Shown here: positions 1-7,699 of the stretch, piece after piece
How the letters are laid out: each line of letters begins with the position of its first letter
Position numbering within the stretch: position 1 is the stretch's first letter
Assembly: GCF_034274695.1 (NCBI RefSeq)
Contig: NZ_CP128362.1
Coordinates: 3,164,501 to 3,228,500, forward strand
Direction: 5' to 3'
Source of the DNA: Chitinophaga sp. LS1
Lineage (GTDB): Bacteria > Bacteroidota > Bacteroidia > Chitinophagales > Chitinophagaceae
DNA length: 64,000 nucleotides
Made by a program: the position numbers and the translations under genes
The notes under the pieces: generated by a model
What the model saw: only the letters and a program-made list of their open reading frames with translations
Database searches by the model: none
What the model was told of the DNA's origin: nothing

Positions 1-718
1 CTGCGAAATATCTTTCCTACCTACACCACCAAAGTTATCTGAATAAAAGGCATTAGCGGCTCCTAATCCTGCTGAAATGACCTTTTCGCCAACATTACTA
101 ACAATCTGCTTTATATTGTCTAGGATTCCGGGGCCTTCGTCAGGTTCATCTCCTAATAGATCACTAAAACGAATTGGATTATCATAGTTCGAAGCATAGG
201 GACTTCACGCTTCCATATCATCCACTTTCGGATCTGTCAGCCCATATGGGTAATAGTGAGTCTCTTCTAACAGTGGTCCACTATTGTGAGATATAACAAG
301 GTTGTCGAAGTAGACATTCTCCCCACTTTCATTGCTTGTATAAATATAAACAAATCCTGTTTTTTTAATAAGGAACTTCTCTACCGTCAATGTTTGTAAT
401 TCATCTGGATTTCCCTGTACCTGTTTCACACCACTATTGTCATCTATCATGTTGAACAGGTCGTCAAAAAGTACATAGGTGAGATACGCCCTGGGTTTAG
501 TAGCAAGGTTCTCATCAGCATCCTTGCTGATCAACTCTTCGTACTCACTGGATGTATATGCTGACGAAATAGCGGAATTTGTACCCGCAGCCGCATGTGT
601 ACCATCAGAGATAGTGGAAGAACTGAATGCCTGTATGAGTGCAGCTAGCATACTGCTTGTGGTAGTACTGGAGGTGCTGGCTGCCGTGCTTTTATAAAAT
701 GCTTTGACCCCCTGCTTT
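1..718 (-). pseudogene. RHS/YD-repeat protein fragment (copy A), truncated and with an in-frame stop
   Basis: The minus strand encodes the same protein stretch as the two longer RHS copies at 1611-3707 and 12139-16308, beginning near the GVKAFYKSTAAS segment and running through YFDNLV and HYYPYGLT. Three defects are visible. The upstream part is gone: homology stops near 712, where a stop codon enters the frame just before the divergent XRE gene. An in-frame deletion joins GLT directly to DPKVDD, removing the RHS-core linker present in the other copies. The conserved Trp codon after MEA is TGA (205-207). Beyond that stop the frame stays open to the window edge and reads SPYASNYDNPIRFSDLLGDE, so this is a single nonsense change on an otherwise readable cassette. 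The C-terminal toxin lies outside the window. It is a displaced, non-expressed toxin cassette. Confidence 0.8.
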
Positions 719-743
719 TACAGGGTATTTAAAGTACCTTTTT

Positions 744-1061
744 ATGACTTTTGGTGAACACATTGCGACGCAACGTAAACAGCTTAAAATCTCCCAGGAC
801 GAACTGGCTAAAAGAGTGGGAACATCTGCGCCCATTATAGGCCGCTATGAGCGGGGTGAGATCAAGCCTTCTATTGAGATGGCTAAAAAAATTGCAGATG
901 AACTGGGCGTTACCGTGGATTACCTGATTGGTGGCTCTACCAGCATGGTACTAGACAAAAAATTGCTTAAACGCATTGAAGATATTGAAGCTCTCCCGGA
1001 AGAAGAAAAAGAAAAAATTTATTATTTCATCGATATGGCTATCTCCTATAACAAAACTTAA
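744..1061 (+). CDS. XRE-family transcriptional regulator (XRE-1)
   Basis: This 105-residue protein is a stand-alone helix-turn-helix repressor-type DNA-binding protein. The HTH_3 domain spans about residues 6-61, with the GRYERG recognition-helix segment and the VDYLIGG end typical of XRE proteins. A short helical tail (about 70-100, LDKKLLKRIEDIE...) probably dimerises. It is clearly paralogous to the genes at 11401-11736 and 22459-22728, which carry the same tail. It points away from the truncated RHS fragment A and starts only about 25 bp from where that fragment's homology breaks off. It ends inside a long perfect hairpin. Its targets are unknown; a role in regulating the neighbouring toxin cassettes is inference from position alone. 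Confidence 0.85.
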   Translation: MTFGEHIATQRKQLKISQDELAKRVGTSAPIIGRYERGEIKPSIEMAKKIADELGVTVDYLIGGSTSMVLDKKLLKRIEDIEALPEEEKEKIYYFIDMAISYNKT

Positions 1062-1136
1062 AAAGCATATTCAAGATAAATAGCAAAGCTACAGGCACTG
1101 CCCATAGCTTTGCTATTTATCTTGAATATGCTTTTT
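1060..1136. terminator. Long perfect inverted repeat, probable bidirectional terminator
   Basis: Two perfectly complementary 32-nt arms (1060-1091 and 1105-1136) flank a 13-nt loop. The outer ends are A5 and T5, so either strand would give a stem followed by a U-tract. It sits between the convergent XRE-1 gene (whose stop codon overlaps the left arm) and the DUF4265 gene. A 32-bp perfect stem is far longer than most intrinsic terminators. Confidence 0.75.
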
Positions 1137-1153
1137 AAACCGTTCCTTTGATT

Positions 1154-1600
1154 CTATACATGAGCCAAGCAGGCTTCCTTATAATCCCACTTTTTATTTA
1201 AAGCCCCATCTTCCAAATATTTTTTTATAGGAACGTAAGATATAGTAGCCGGAACATCAACTGATATATAACCTTCAAGATGACTCCCTTCCCAATCACA
1301 CCCTAAAGCAACCAGCTCTTCACCTATTCTTTTAACATCCCCCTTATTGTAGATAATCATTTGTATTGTACTGTGACCTGAAGGCTCTATCAGCTCATCA
1401 AAGTACAACTGTCCATCATCTTCTTCTGCACTTACTATATCCCCATATGCAAGGTTACTCGCAAAAAAGGGAACATTAACTATTCTATAATAGTTGCCAA
1501 CTTTTTCTGCCCATACACTTTCAATTTTAATATTACCATCAAAATCTTTATACACTAATTTGACTTTGACTTCCTCATTATCACTTTGACTATTGCTCAT
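1154..1600 (-). CDS. DUF4265-like protein, predicted immunity protein of the adjacent HNH toxin
   Basis: This 148-residue cytosolic protein has no signal peptide. The segment around residues 29-55 (VWAEKVGNYYRIVNVPFFAS, then LAYGD) matches the DUF4265 family pattern of a Trp-containing strand followed by a NxPFFA-NLAYGD motif. DUF4265 genes are recurrent neighbours of polymorphic toxins. Here the gene begins 10 bp after the stop codon of an RHS fragment ending in an HNH nuclease, on the same strand, which is the normal toxin-then-immunity order. Neutralising that nuclease is inference. Expression may be from an internal promoter, since the toxin gene has lost its 5' end. Confidence 0.7.
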   Translation of the reverse strand: MSNSQSDNEEVKVKLVYKDFDGNIKIESVWAEKVGNYYRIVNVPFFASNLAYGDIVSAEEDDGQLYFDELIEPSGHSTIQMIIYNKGDVKRIGEELVALGCDWEGSHLEGYISVDVPATISYVPIKKYLEDGALNKKWDYKEACLAHV

Positions 1601-1610
1601 TTTTATTCAT

Positions 1611-3720
1611 TTAATGTTTTTCTACGTTACAACCACCGCAAAGCACTTGCCCATTATCAGGATTCCCTCTCCCGCCTTCTCTCTTTCTCTTAACATGATC
1701 AACATGCGCTTCATTCTTCGGAGGCGTAACACCTTTCTTAGACTTTTGAGCATTGGGCGTTTCCACTCCACAATTTTCACATTTCATCGTACCCCCATTC
1801 TTAACTTTATTCTGTTCTTTAACAACCTCCCTTCTTGCAGGAGTAAAATCTTTTCCAGAGCGATCTTTTTCATTGAGTTTTGCAGCTCGTTCTTCAAGTG
1901 TAATATTTCTAATGGGATTAGTTAGCAGATTTTTCAACCCAAGACCAGCTGTTGTAGTTCCATGTATTGCAACAGGAACAGCAAGAGCTGTACCTGCTCC
2001 TGCTGAAAAAAATTCTCCAGCTCCTGCCGCAAGATATTCAACAACGCCTGTATAAACAGCAGCAGCATCCCCTAATTTTTGCCCTACCTGGTAAGCTATG
2101 GCATTCCCCCCGATAAGACCAGTATTATCTACATCTATTCTACCTCCGCCCAATAAATTATTAGACACATAAGCATTCGTGGCGCCCGCTGCAGCTGATA
2201 CTATTTGCTGTCCAGTTTGCACAACAGCATTCCCCAACCTCTCCCAAAGCCCAGGCCCACCTTCTGCCGGCTCATCTCCTAAAAAGTCATTATACCTGAT
2301 CGGATTATCATAGTTAGAAGCATACGGCGACCATGCCTCCATATTCTCGATCTTCGGGTCTATCTGACTCCACCTGCCTATCTGTGGATCAAGGTTCCTA
2401 AACTGTGCATCATATATATCCAGATCCAGCTCACTCGTATACTCTATCCCGCTATATTTCTTCCGGTTCTCAGGGTAATTCGCCCCCTTCAACGCATTCG
2501 AACTTATCCCGGCCATCGTCAACCCAAACGGATAATAATGCGTCTCCTCCAATAACGGTCCTCTGTTATGGACTACCACCAGATTATCAAAATACACATT
2601 CTCCCCACTCTCATTACTCGTATAAATATAAACAAATCCTGTTTTTTTAATAAGGAACTTCTCTACCGTCAATGTTTGCAATTCATCAGGATTTCCCTGT
2701 ACCTGTTTCACACCACTATTATCATCTACCATGTTGAACAGGTCGTCAAAAAGTACATAGGTGAGATACGCTTTGGGTTTAGTAGCAAGGTTCTCATCCG
2801 CATCCTTGCTGATCAACTCTTCGTACTCACTGGATGTATATGCTGACGAAATAACGGAATTTGTACCCGCAGCCGCATGTGTACCATCAGAGATAGTGGA
2901 AGAACTGAATGCCTGTATGAGTGCGGCTAGCATACTGCTTGTGGTAGTACTGGAGGTGCTTGCTGCTGTGCTTTTATAAAATGCTTTGACCCCCAGCTGC
3001 AGGGTATCTCCCGCCATGACCCGTAATACAATGGATGGACCTATTTTTTCACCACTTTCTGCATTCAGCCTGGCTACATATGCATTTGGATTGGTAGTTT
3101 CATCCGTTGGATAGCCAGCAGGAAGCGCCGTGCGGGTATTGTCTATGTTACTGAATAAAGCGTTTTCAGTCACACTGCTGGCAGTCTCCATGGTAGCGGC
3201 GTATACGCTGGTGTCTGCATTATCTCCCAATACTACCCGGACATTGCCCAGGTGATCTTTTTCAAAATAATCCCAATGATAAACGAGGGCTTTGCCGGAA
3301 TCGTATTCCGGGCGAATACGGCCTTCTTCGTGAATAATATATCGTAAGGTGTCCCGTTCATACACTAATCCTTCTATGTAATCAGTCACAGTGGTTTTGA
3401 CAGGAGACGAGGTACTGTCCACCACGGTTTTTTTCAGTTTCCTGCCATCTGCCGTATATAAATAATTAATTGTACCCTTGCCGCTGACCAGAATTTTTTC
3501 GGGAAGATTCAGCAGGTTATAACTGATAGAAGTGATTTGCTTATTCTGATCGGATATTAAATTGCCATTACCGTTGTATGTATAGTCATCGCCTGTGTTT
3601 GTACCATCATTAAAATCACCAAGTTTGGCGGTGCTTGTATTACTGGCATCTGTCACAGTCAATAGCTTATTACTATTGGCCTGGTAGGTATATGTCAGGT
3701 TATCCACATTATCGACATAA
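1611..3720 (-). pseudogene. 5'-truncated RHS protein with C-terminal HNH nuclease toxin (copy B)
   Basis: An open frame of 698 codons (1611-3707) covers only the last half of an RHS protein. It starts within the YD-repeat region (NVDNLTYTYQANS) and lacks the signal peptide, DUF6443 part and most repeats found in the intact copy at 12139-16308. The break lies about 3710-3720, abutting the stop of the upstream membrane-protein gene. The RHS core (DAQFRNLDPQIGRW) leads into a hydrophobic Gly/Ala-rich pretoxin region and, at about residues 640-698, an HNH-type nuclease with two CxxC/CxxxC zinc-ligand pairs (CENCG and CGGCN) around HVDHVKRKREGG. The toxin end looks intact. Without a secretion signal it is probably a silent donor cassette; recombination into the intact RHS gene could reactivate it (inference). 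Confidence 0.8.
2540..3716 (-). repeat. Near-identical RHS-core repeat, unit 1
   Basis: About 1.18 kb of the RHS core in fragment B is almost identical to 12956-14137 in the intact gene, differing at scattered single bases; about 450 bp of it also recurs at 240-690. It is a likely substrate for homologous exchange of C-terminal toxin modules. Confidence 0.85.
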
Positions 3721-4092
3721 TCACTTCATAGTGAAAACTGCAATTAAAATGATTGGTAATAAGAATGATATCAAAGAAATAACTCCCCACATTTTTCTTT
3801 GAGCAATTGTCTTAAGTTCAAATATTTCAATAGTCTTTCTCCCTTTTTCTTTCGAATAATACTTAAAAAGAAGAAATAACCATAAAAGAATTAAAGGTAA
3901 GAGGTAGAATTTATTGATACCTATTTCCCTTAGATTGATCATTCCAATTCTTTGAAAAATTGCGAATATCAGAATACATAACATTATTTGGCATACAGCC
4001 ACGACACAGATGGCACTTGACCGAGGTTCTTCCCGTTTAAACCGGGAATAGAATTTATAAGTTGCGGCGTATATATTATCGTAATATCCCAT
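3721..4092 (-). CDS. Small membrane protein, candidate immunity protein
   Basis: This 123-residue protein has three predicted membrane segments (about residues 26-46, 60-76 and 103-121) and charged loops. I recognise no family. It follows the glycine-rich toxin remnant at 4107-4448 by 14 bp on the same strand, the usual position of an immunity gene; a membrane immunity protein would suit a membrane-acting toxin. Its stop codon lies exactly at the breakpoint of RHS fragment B, so the end of this cassette and the start of the next have been joined here. Function is inferred from context only. Confidence 0.5.
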   Translation of the reverse strand: MGYYDNIYAATYKFYSRFKREEPRSSAICVVAVCQIMLCILIFAIFQRIGMINLREIGINKFYLLPLILLWLFLLFKYYSKEKGRKTIEIFELKTIAQRKMWGVISLISFLLPIILIAVFTMK

Positions 4093-4106
4093 TTTTATTT
4101 TTCTGT

Positions 4107-4529
4107 TTATTTTTTATCTATTGAGTCTTGAATCGTATCACTAATGCCCTTGCCATCATTAACCGCCATCGTTGCTAAATTTCCAAAAAAACAGACAGGT
4201 CCAACAACTTCACCAATAAAAGGAACAAAAGTAAGGATTCCAACAGTGGCCTCAATAGTATGTTTAGTTTGCCATCCCTTTCCATTTGTCATAGCATCAA
4301 GGCCTGTAAGCCCCAAACCAGCAACTCCTAAAATTTTGCTAGCTTTACCGATTACTTTTCCTGAACTTTCATAAATTGAAGCAGGAGCAACAGTATTAGC
4401 CTCTTTAAAGCCTATTTCAGCAGCTTTCAAAACCGTATTATCCAACACTTAGCTCACTTTCTGAGTTGCACCTACAACTTTATTTATATCAGCAGTACTA
4501 ATGTAAACATTGTTATCACGCAAATAAAA
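4107..4529 (-). pseudogene. Polymorphic toxin C-terminal remnant, interrupted by a stop codon
   Basis: The uninterrupted part (4107-4448, 113 codons from a GTG) encodes a hydrophobic, Gly/Ala-rich sequence (KASKILGVAGLGLTGLDA, then HTIEATVGILTFVPFIGEVV) with two candidate membrane hairpins, ending in DTIQDSIDKK. Such sequences are common at the C-terminal ends of Bacteroidota RHS proteins. Upstream, the same frame continues through a TAA at 4449-4451 as YLRDNNVYISTADINKVVGA, showing the present start is not the original one. No RHS core remains. It may have been a membrane-acting effector (inference), matching the membrane protein encoded just downstream. Confidence 0.55.
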
Positions 4530-4538
4530 TCAACGCTG

Positions 4539-4803
4539 CAAGCAATATTTGTTGAGACAAAGCTGGACTCCCTGATCAATGCAGGCGTAGGCAGCTATGA
4601 ACCTATTGCGGATACGACGGAGGCTTCATTAGATTATACATTTCAAATCTGTATTCCTGTTAGCGAAGAGGTTTAGTGAATTGATTGCTGAAGGTGGATC
4701 GATTGTCAAGGTTTCCTCCGGATTCACCAGGTTTTCTGCCATTGGATATGCTGCTTATGGTACGCAGGCATTGCCTGCGGCTTCCCTGTTTAGTGAAAAT
4801 TAA
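4539..4803 (+). pseudogene. Unrecognised coding remnant with a frameshift
   Basis: Plus-strand frames read protein-like for 45 codons (4539-4676, LDSLINAGVGSYEPIADTTE...) and then, one frame over, for 41 more (4678-4803, ELIAEGGSIVKVSSGFTRF...) without an initiator. Together they look like one decayed gene with a single frameshift near 4676. I do not recognise the family. It lies in the non-genic stretch between two toxin cassettes and overlaps the end of the broken gene on the other strand by 4 bp. Confidence 0.35.
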
Positions 4804-5126
4804 TTGGATGCAGAAATTCGCCGGCTCAAACTAGGCCAATATTTCACATACTCAATATCTATGGAATCTCCTATCTGTAATTTAGGATCTTTTGAATCAT
4901 TTTTATATGCTTCCCCATTAACATGAAAAAGTTATGAATAAGAGCTTTCACGAATTACAGGGCTATTACCCATATGATTTTTCTCATCAATAATTACAGC
5001 CCTTGCCCGCTGTGCATCATGCTTTAATAAATATTCAGTTAGCTGCCTTTTACCAACCTTATAGAAGATATAACCAAACATTATTAAAAAAACAATAATT
5101 GTCACTATACTCTTTAATTTATTCAT
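4800..5126 (-). pseudogene. Small single-TM protein gene with an in-frame stop
   Basis: The gene starts at 5126 after a GGAGG-containing leader and encodes an N-terminal membrane helix (about residues 5-22) followed by a soluble part. The frame stops at TAA (4932-4934) after RESSYS, but continues without further stops for about 43 codons (LFHVNGEAYKND, then DIEYVKYWPSLSRRIS) to a stop at 4800-4802. The complete product would be about 108 residues with one TM helix and a small beta-rich domain. It directly follows a toxin remnant (interrupted by the IS3 element), so it is probably a decayed immunity gene. The family is not recognised. Confidence 0.55.
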
Positions 5127-5178
5127 GGCGTTTTACCTCCGTTTTCTCTTTTACTTTATCTTAGATACTCCCCATTTA

Positions 5179-6132
5179 TTAGACAGCAATAGGTGGGTTA
5201 TTAATTAAAGAATCAAATCTATTACTACTATTATAAACTTTCTCTTTTTTTGTTACTTTTTTTCTCTTTGTGAATTGCTGTGAATATGTGGATAACTTAT
5301 CAGCAGCGCCATAAACATCAGCAGGAGTAACATATCCAAGGCTTTGATGTTTTCGTTCCCAATTATAGAATTCCACATACCTGTGAATTCCTTTGTATAA
5401 TTCCAGCGTGCTGTCGTAAGCATTGAGATAGATGTTCTCGTATTTGATGCTACGCCAAAACCTTTCAATACAAATATTATCTGTAGCTCTTCCAACACCG
5501 TCCATGCTGAATTTGATCTCAGCATTTAATACCGCTGAGGTGAATTCCTCACTGGTAAACTGGCTTCCCTGATCTGTGTTTAGGATCTCAGGAGTGCCAT
5601 AGATGGAAACGGCCTTTTGAAGGGCTTCCAGGCAGAAATCAACAGTCATGGTATTACTTAGCGTCCAGGATAGCAAATACCGGCTATGCCAGTCTATAAT
5701 CGCACACAGATACATAAAACCTTTCGCCATCGGAATGTAAGTGATATCCATGCTCCAAACCTGGTTGTTCCTGTCAATATTAAGCCCCTTTAGCAGGTAT
5801 GGATACTTTTGGTGGTATTTATATGCCTCGCTCGTATTGGGAACCGGATATATGGCCGAAATATCCATTTTTCGCATCAGGCGCCTAATCCGCTTCACAT
5901 TGACAACCAGATCATCTGTACTCAAATGTTTGGCCATCCGAACAGCCCCGAAATAAGGATGTTCAAGGTGGAGACGATCAATCTGAGCCATCAGCTCCAG
6001 ATTTTGTTTGCTCTCTCCTTTAGGCTCATGATAATGACTGCTACGGGATACTTCAAGCAATTGACATTGACGTACAATGCTAAGCTCCGTATCATCCTTG
6101 CTTACTATAGCCATCCTTCCAGTTCTTCCCAT
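5179..6132 (-). CDS. IS3-family transposase OrfB (DDE integrase-type)
   Basis: The 317-residue frame contains an HTH_21-like N-terminal region and an rve integrase core. The DDE residues are visible: Asp in WSMDITYIP, Asp in NTDQGSQF and Glu in CIERFWRSIKYE, with the C-terminal YN..R.H.SLGY.TPA signature of the family. It overlaps orfA and is in a different frame. It is presumably made as an OrfAB fusion by -1 frameshifting at a run of nine A residues on the coding strand (plus-strand T9 at 6146-6154). The catalytic residues are present and no internal stop is seen, so the element could still be active. Confidence 0.9.
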   Translation of the reverse strand: MGRTGRMAIVSKDDTELSIVRQCQLLEVSRSSHYHEPKGESKQNLELMAQIDRLHLEHPYFGAVRMAKHLSTDDLVVNVKRIRRLMRKMDISAIYPVPNTSEAYKYHQKYPYLLKGLNIDRNNQVWSMDITYIPMAKGFMYLCAIIDWHSRYLLSWTLSNTMTVDFCLEALQKAVSIYGTPEILNTDQGSQFTSEEFTSAVLNAEIKFSMDGVGRATDNICIERFWRSIKYENIYLNAYDSTLELYKGIHRYVEFYNWERKHQSLGYVTPADVYGAADKLSTYSQQFTKRKKVTKKEKVYNSSNRFDSLINNPPIAV

Positions 6133-6424
6133 AGACCTGTTCAGATTTTTTTTTCAACCAGTCATTCTCTACCTTGAGTTGACCGATTTGCTTATATAGT
6201 TCATCCTTTTCTTCCTGGTGATCTGTTGCTTCAGAATCAGCTTTCTTACCCTGATCAAATACCTGTTCAGAGCCTGATAACAGCTGTTTCTTCCACTCCG
6301 TTATCTGAGTGGGATGTAAATCATACTTCTCAGCCAGCTCTGCAAGTGTGAGTTGTTCTTTTAAGGCTTCTACTGCTACCTTCGCTTTAAATGCTGCATT
6401 GAACTTTCTTCTTCCCTTGTTCAT
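6092..6424 (-). CDS. IS3-family transposase OrfA
   Basis: This 110-residue protein has an HTH_Tnp_1 helix-turn-helix (about residues 8-50, KVAVEALKEQLTLAELAEKY, then LHPTQITEWKK) and a leucine-zipper-like coiled coil (about 70-95). It binds the terminal repeats of the IS. It overlaps orfB by about 40 bp, and the A9 slippery run lies within the overlap, immediately after the WLKKK codons. Confidence 0.9.
   Translation of the reverse strand: MNKGRRKFNAAFKAKVAVEALKEQLTLAELAEKYDLHPTQITEWKKQLLSGSEQVFDQGKKADSEATDHQEEKDELYKQIGQLKVENDWLKKKSEQVYGKNWKDGYSKQG
6146..6154 (-). promoter_or_regulatory. Probable programmed -1 frameshift site of the IS3 element
   Basis: Nine consecutive A residues on the coding (minus) strand lie in the orfA/orfB overlap. 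A-rich slippery runs at this place are the established mechanism for making the OrfAB transposase in IS3-family elements. Confidence 0.65.
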
Positions 6425-6480
6425 ATCGTAAATTTAAGATGTTTTTCCACTTAAACTTACTGTCCGATTTTTGGGGAGTA

Positions 6481-6650
6481 TTATAATCCTTGGTCGCATT
6501 AGTAGTAATTTTAACGGCACTTTCAAGTGTACTCTTAGTACCTTCTACTACTTCCACTGCTACTTTATTAATGGCTTGATTAGTGCTTCTTGTAACCCTT
6601 CCTCCAGCAGTCCTAACTACACTTTTAGCGGTACCTGTCAGGCAGTACGG
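6481..6650 (-). pseudogene. Toxin C-terminal remnant cut by the IS3 element
   Basis: The minus strand is open for about 57 codons without an initiator (LTGTAKSVVRTAGGRVTRST, later ESAVKITTNATKDY) and runs into the right end of the IS. On the far side of the IS the frame would end within a few codons, just ahead of the broken small-TM gene. The sequence has the low-complexity character of RHS pretoxin/toxin regions; no catalytic motif is seen. Its 5' side is joined, out of frame near 6640, to a short secreted-looking ORF. Confidence 0.45.
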
Positions 6651-6834
6651 TTACGCTATCCTTTTTTATTGTAGAATCGGCAGGGACAACTCGGGTTGGA
6701 TTGAAAAACGCAGTAAAGGTAGCAAGTAGAAGTATATTCATGGTATAAGTAAAAGGCTTACAAACTCGTGTAGTAAAAGTATTGCTATAAGTGAAAAAGG
6801 AATAACACATTCGTAGTATGGATATAGAATGCAT
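6625..6834 (-). other. Short ORF with a signal-peptide-like segment, probably a gene remnant
   Basis: The 69-codon frame contains a plausible internal start near 6741 giving a hydrophobic leader (MNILLLATFTAFF) and then PADSTIKKDSVTVLPDRYR before the stop. It could be the first 40 codons of a secreted protein whose remainder was deleted when it fused to the toxin remnant at 6481-6650. It is too short for a firm gene call. Confidence 0.3.
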
Positions 6835-6841
6835 TAAACAT

Positions 6842-7147
6842 TCAATTCTTCGTTATTAATTCATGAATAATTGCTCCTATCCAGAATACGCCTGTTATAG
6901 AAAACCCCAATCCCAATATTCTCTGCTTGTATCCCCAAAAGATGATCGCTCCTATCACAATTAAAATCGGGCCACTGAAAAAAACTTGGATATAAGAATG
7001 AAGTGGTAATAAAGGGAAGTAATTATAAATAGCTTTATAGTCTTGTAAAAAATATAATAATATGGGATAAACCATGATTATTCCTATGATATACAAGAAA
7101 ATTAAAACTGTTTGTCTTACTGAAGTAGCTATAAATATTGATTTCAT
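6842..7147 (-). CDS. Small membrane protein, 101 aa
   Basis: The product is largely hydrophobic, with three predicted membrane segments (about residues 10-33, 50-70 and 77-95). Its ATG overlaps the TGA of the upstream gene (ATGA, 7144-7147), so the two are translationally coupled. No family is recognised. Together with the upstream gene it directly follows the end of an IS-split toxin gene, which makes the pair candidate immunity or accessory proteins (inference). Confidence 0.55.
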   Translation of the reverse strand: MKSIFIATSVRQTVLIFLYIIGIIMVYPILLYFLQDYKAIYNYFPLLPLHSYIQVFFSGPILIVIGAIIFWGYKQRILGLGFSITGVFWIGAIIHELITKN

Positions 7148-7635
7148 TTTACTTCGATGTTGTCTTTGTATTTTACATTTTTAATTGTATCTCCTGTTTT
7201 AGATAAATAAACCCATGTGCTATCCTTTATCCAAATATCTTCTTTAGTACCTATTCTATCAATACTCCTATAATATTCAATTCGTTTGCCACCTGTACTT
7301 TTATCTTTATCAAATGTTAGTACTTTATACCGTTTTCCATTTTTATTAAAAATCCATTCAGAACTTACATTTTCTTTAAATGACATAATAATCATAAAAA
7401 CTATTATGCTTATTAACGGCGTTGCAGTGAAAACCCCAATCTTTTCAAATATTGTTTTAGGGTAAATAATTCTCTTAATCAAGAAAAAGACTAATAGGAC
7501 TGCTGCTATAACCCAAAACATAATTATAAAATAGCCATAACCCAAAGAACTGCTGGGATTGTCTTGACCTAATTTTATTAAGCCAATAATAATAGCATAA
7601 TAAATAACATTAAATAAAATAATTCTTTTGCTCAT
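7144..7635 (-). CDS. Membrane protein, 163 aa, candidate immunity protein
   Basis: Three membrane segments (about residues 5-20, 32-54 and 66-87) are followed by a C-terminal soluble beta-rich domain (KRYKVLTFDKDKSTGGKR, then STWVYLSKTGD). It starts 18 bp after the stop codon that ended the hydrolase-like toxin before the IS5-type insertion, the normal immunity-gene position. It overlaps the next gene by 4 bp. I recognise no named family; the immunity role is inference from gene order. Confidence 0.55.
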   Translation of the reverse strand: MSKRIILFNVIYYAIIIGLIKLGQDNPSSSLGYGYFIIMFWVIAAVLLVFFLIKRIIYPKTIFEKIGVFTATPLISIIVFMIIMSFKENVSSEWIFNKNGKRYKVLTFDKDKSTGGKRIEYYRSIDRIGTKEDIWIKDSTWVYLSKTGDTIKNVKYKDNIEVK

Positions 7636-7653
7636 AGCAGACGATTAAGGAGG

Positions 7654-7699
7654 TTATTGTTTGATCCATTTTTGGTTTACATTGTCCCATGTATAATTA
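7654..7699 (-). pseudogene. Severed last codons of the hydrolase-like toxin
   Basis: After removing the IS5-type element and one copy of its TAATTA duplication, the toxin frame continues from LAEGN into YTWDNVNQKWIKQ and the stop at 7654-7656. The restored junction is in frame, showing that this stub and 9420-9754 were one gene. Confidence 0.75.

Larger units (their letters stand above)
5166..6480 (-). mobile_element. IS3-family insertion sequence
   Basis: This element of about 1.3 kb carries overlapping orfA/orfB and is bounded by imperfect 21-bp inverted repeats, TACTCCCCATTTATTAGACAG at 5166 and TACTCCCCAAAAATCGGACAG (reverse complement) ending at 6480, with five mismatches. Flanking sequences are TTAGA and TTATA, so there is no exact target duplication. 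It sits at the 3' end of a toxin remnant that reads through the right flank (6481-6650). Confidence 0.85.

Noticed and set aside
1593..2055. Two plus-strand frames opposite the HNH/pretoxin region
   Set aside because: Antisense to the toxin frame, low-complexity composition.
2405..2979. Recurring plus-strand small frames opposite the RHS copies (also near 12997-13408 and 479-697)
   Set aside because: They recur only because the RHS core is duplicated; antisense shadows.
5161..6485. Target-site duplication of the IS3 element
   Set aside because: TTAGA and TTATA flank the ends but are not identical, so no duplication is claimed.
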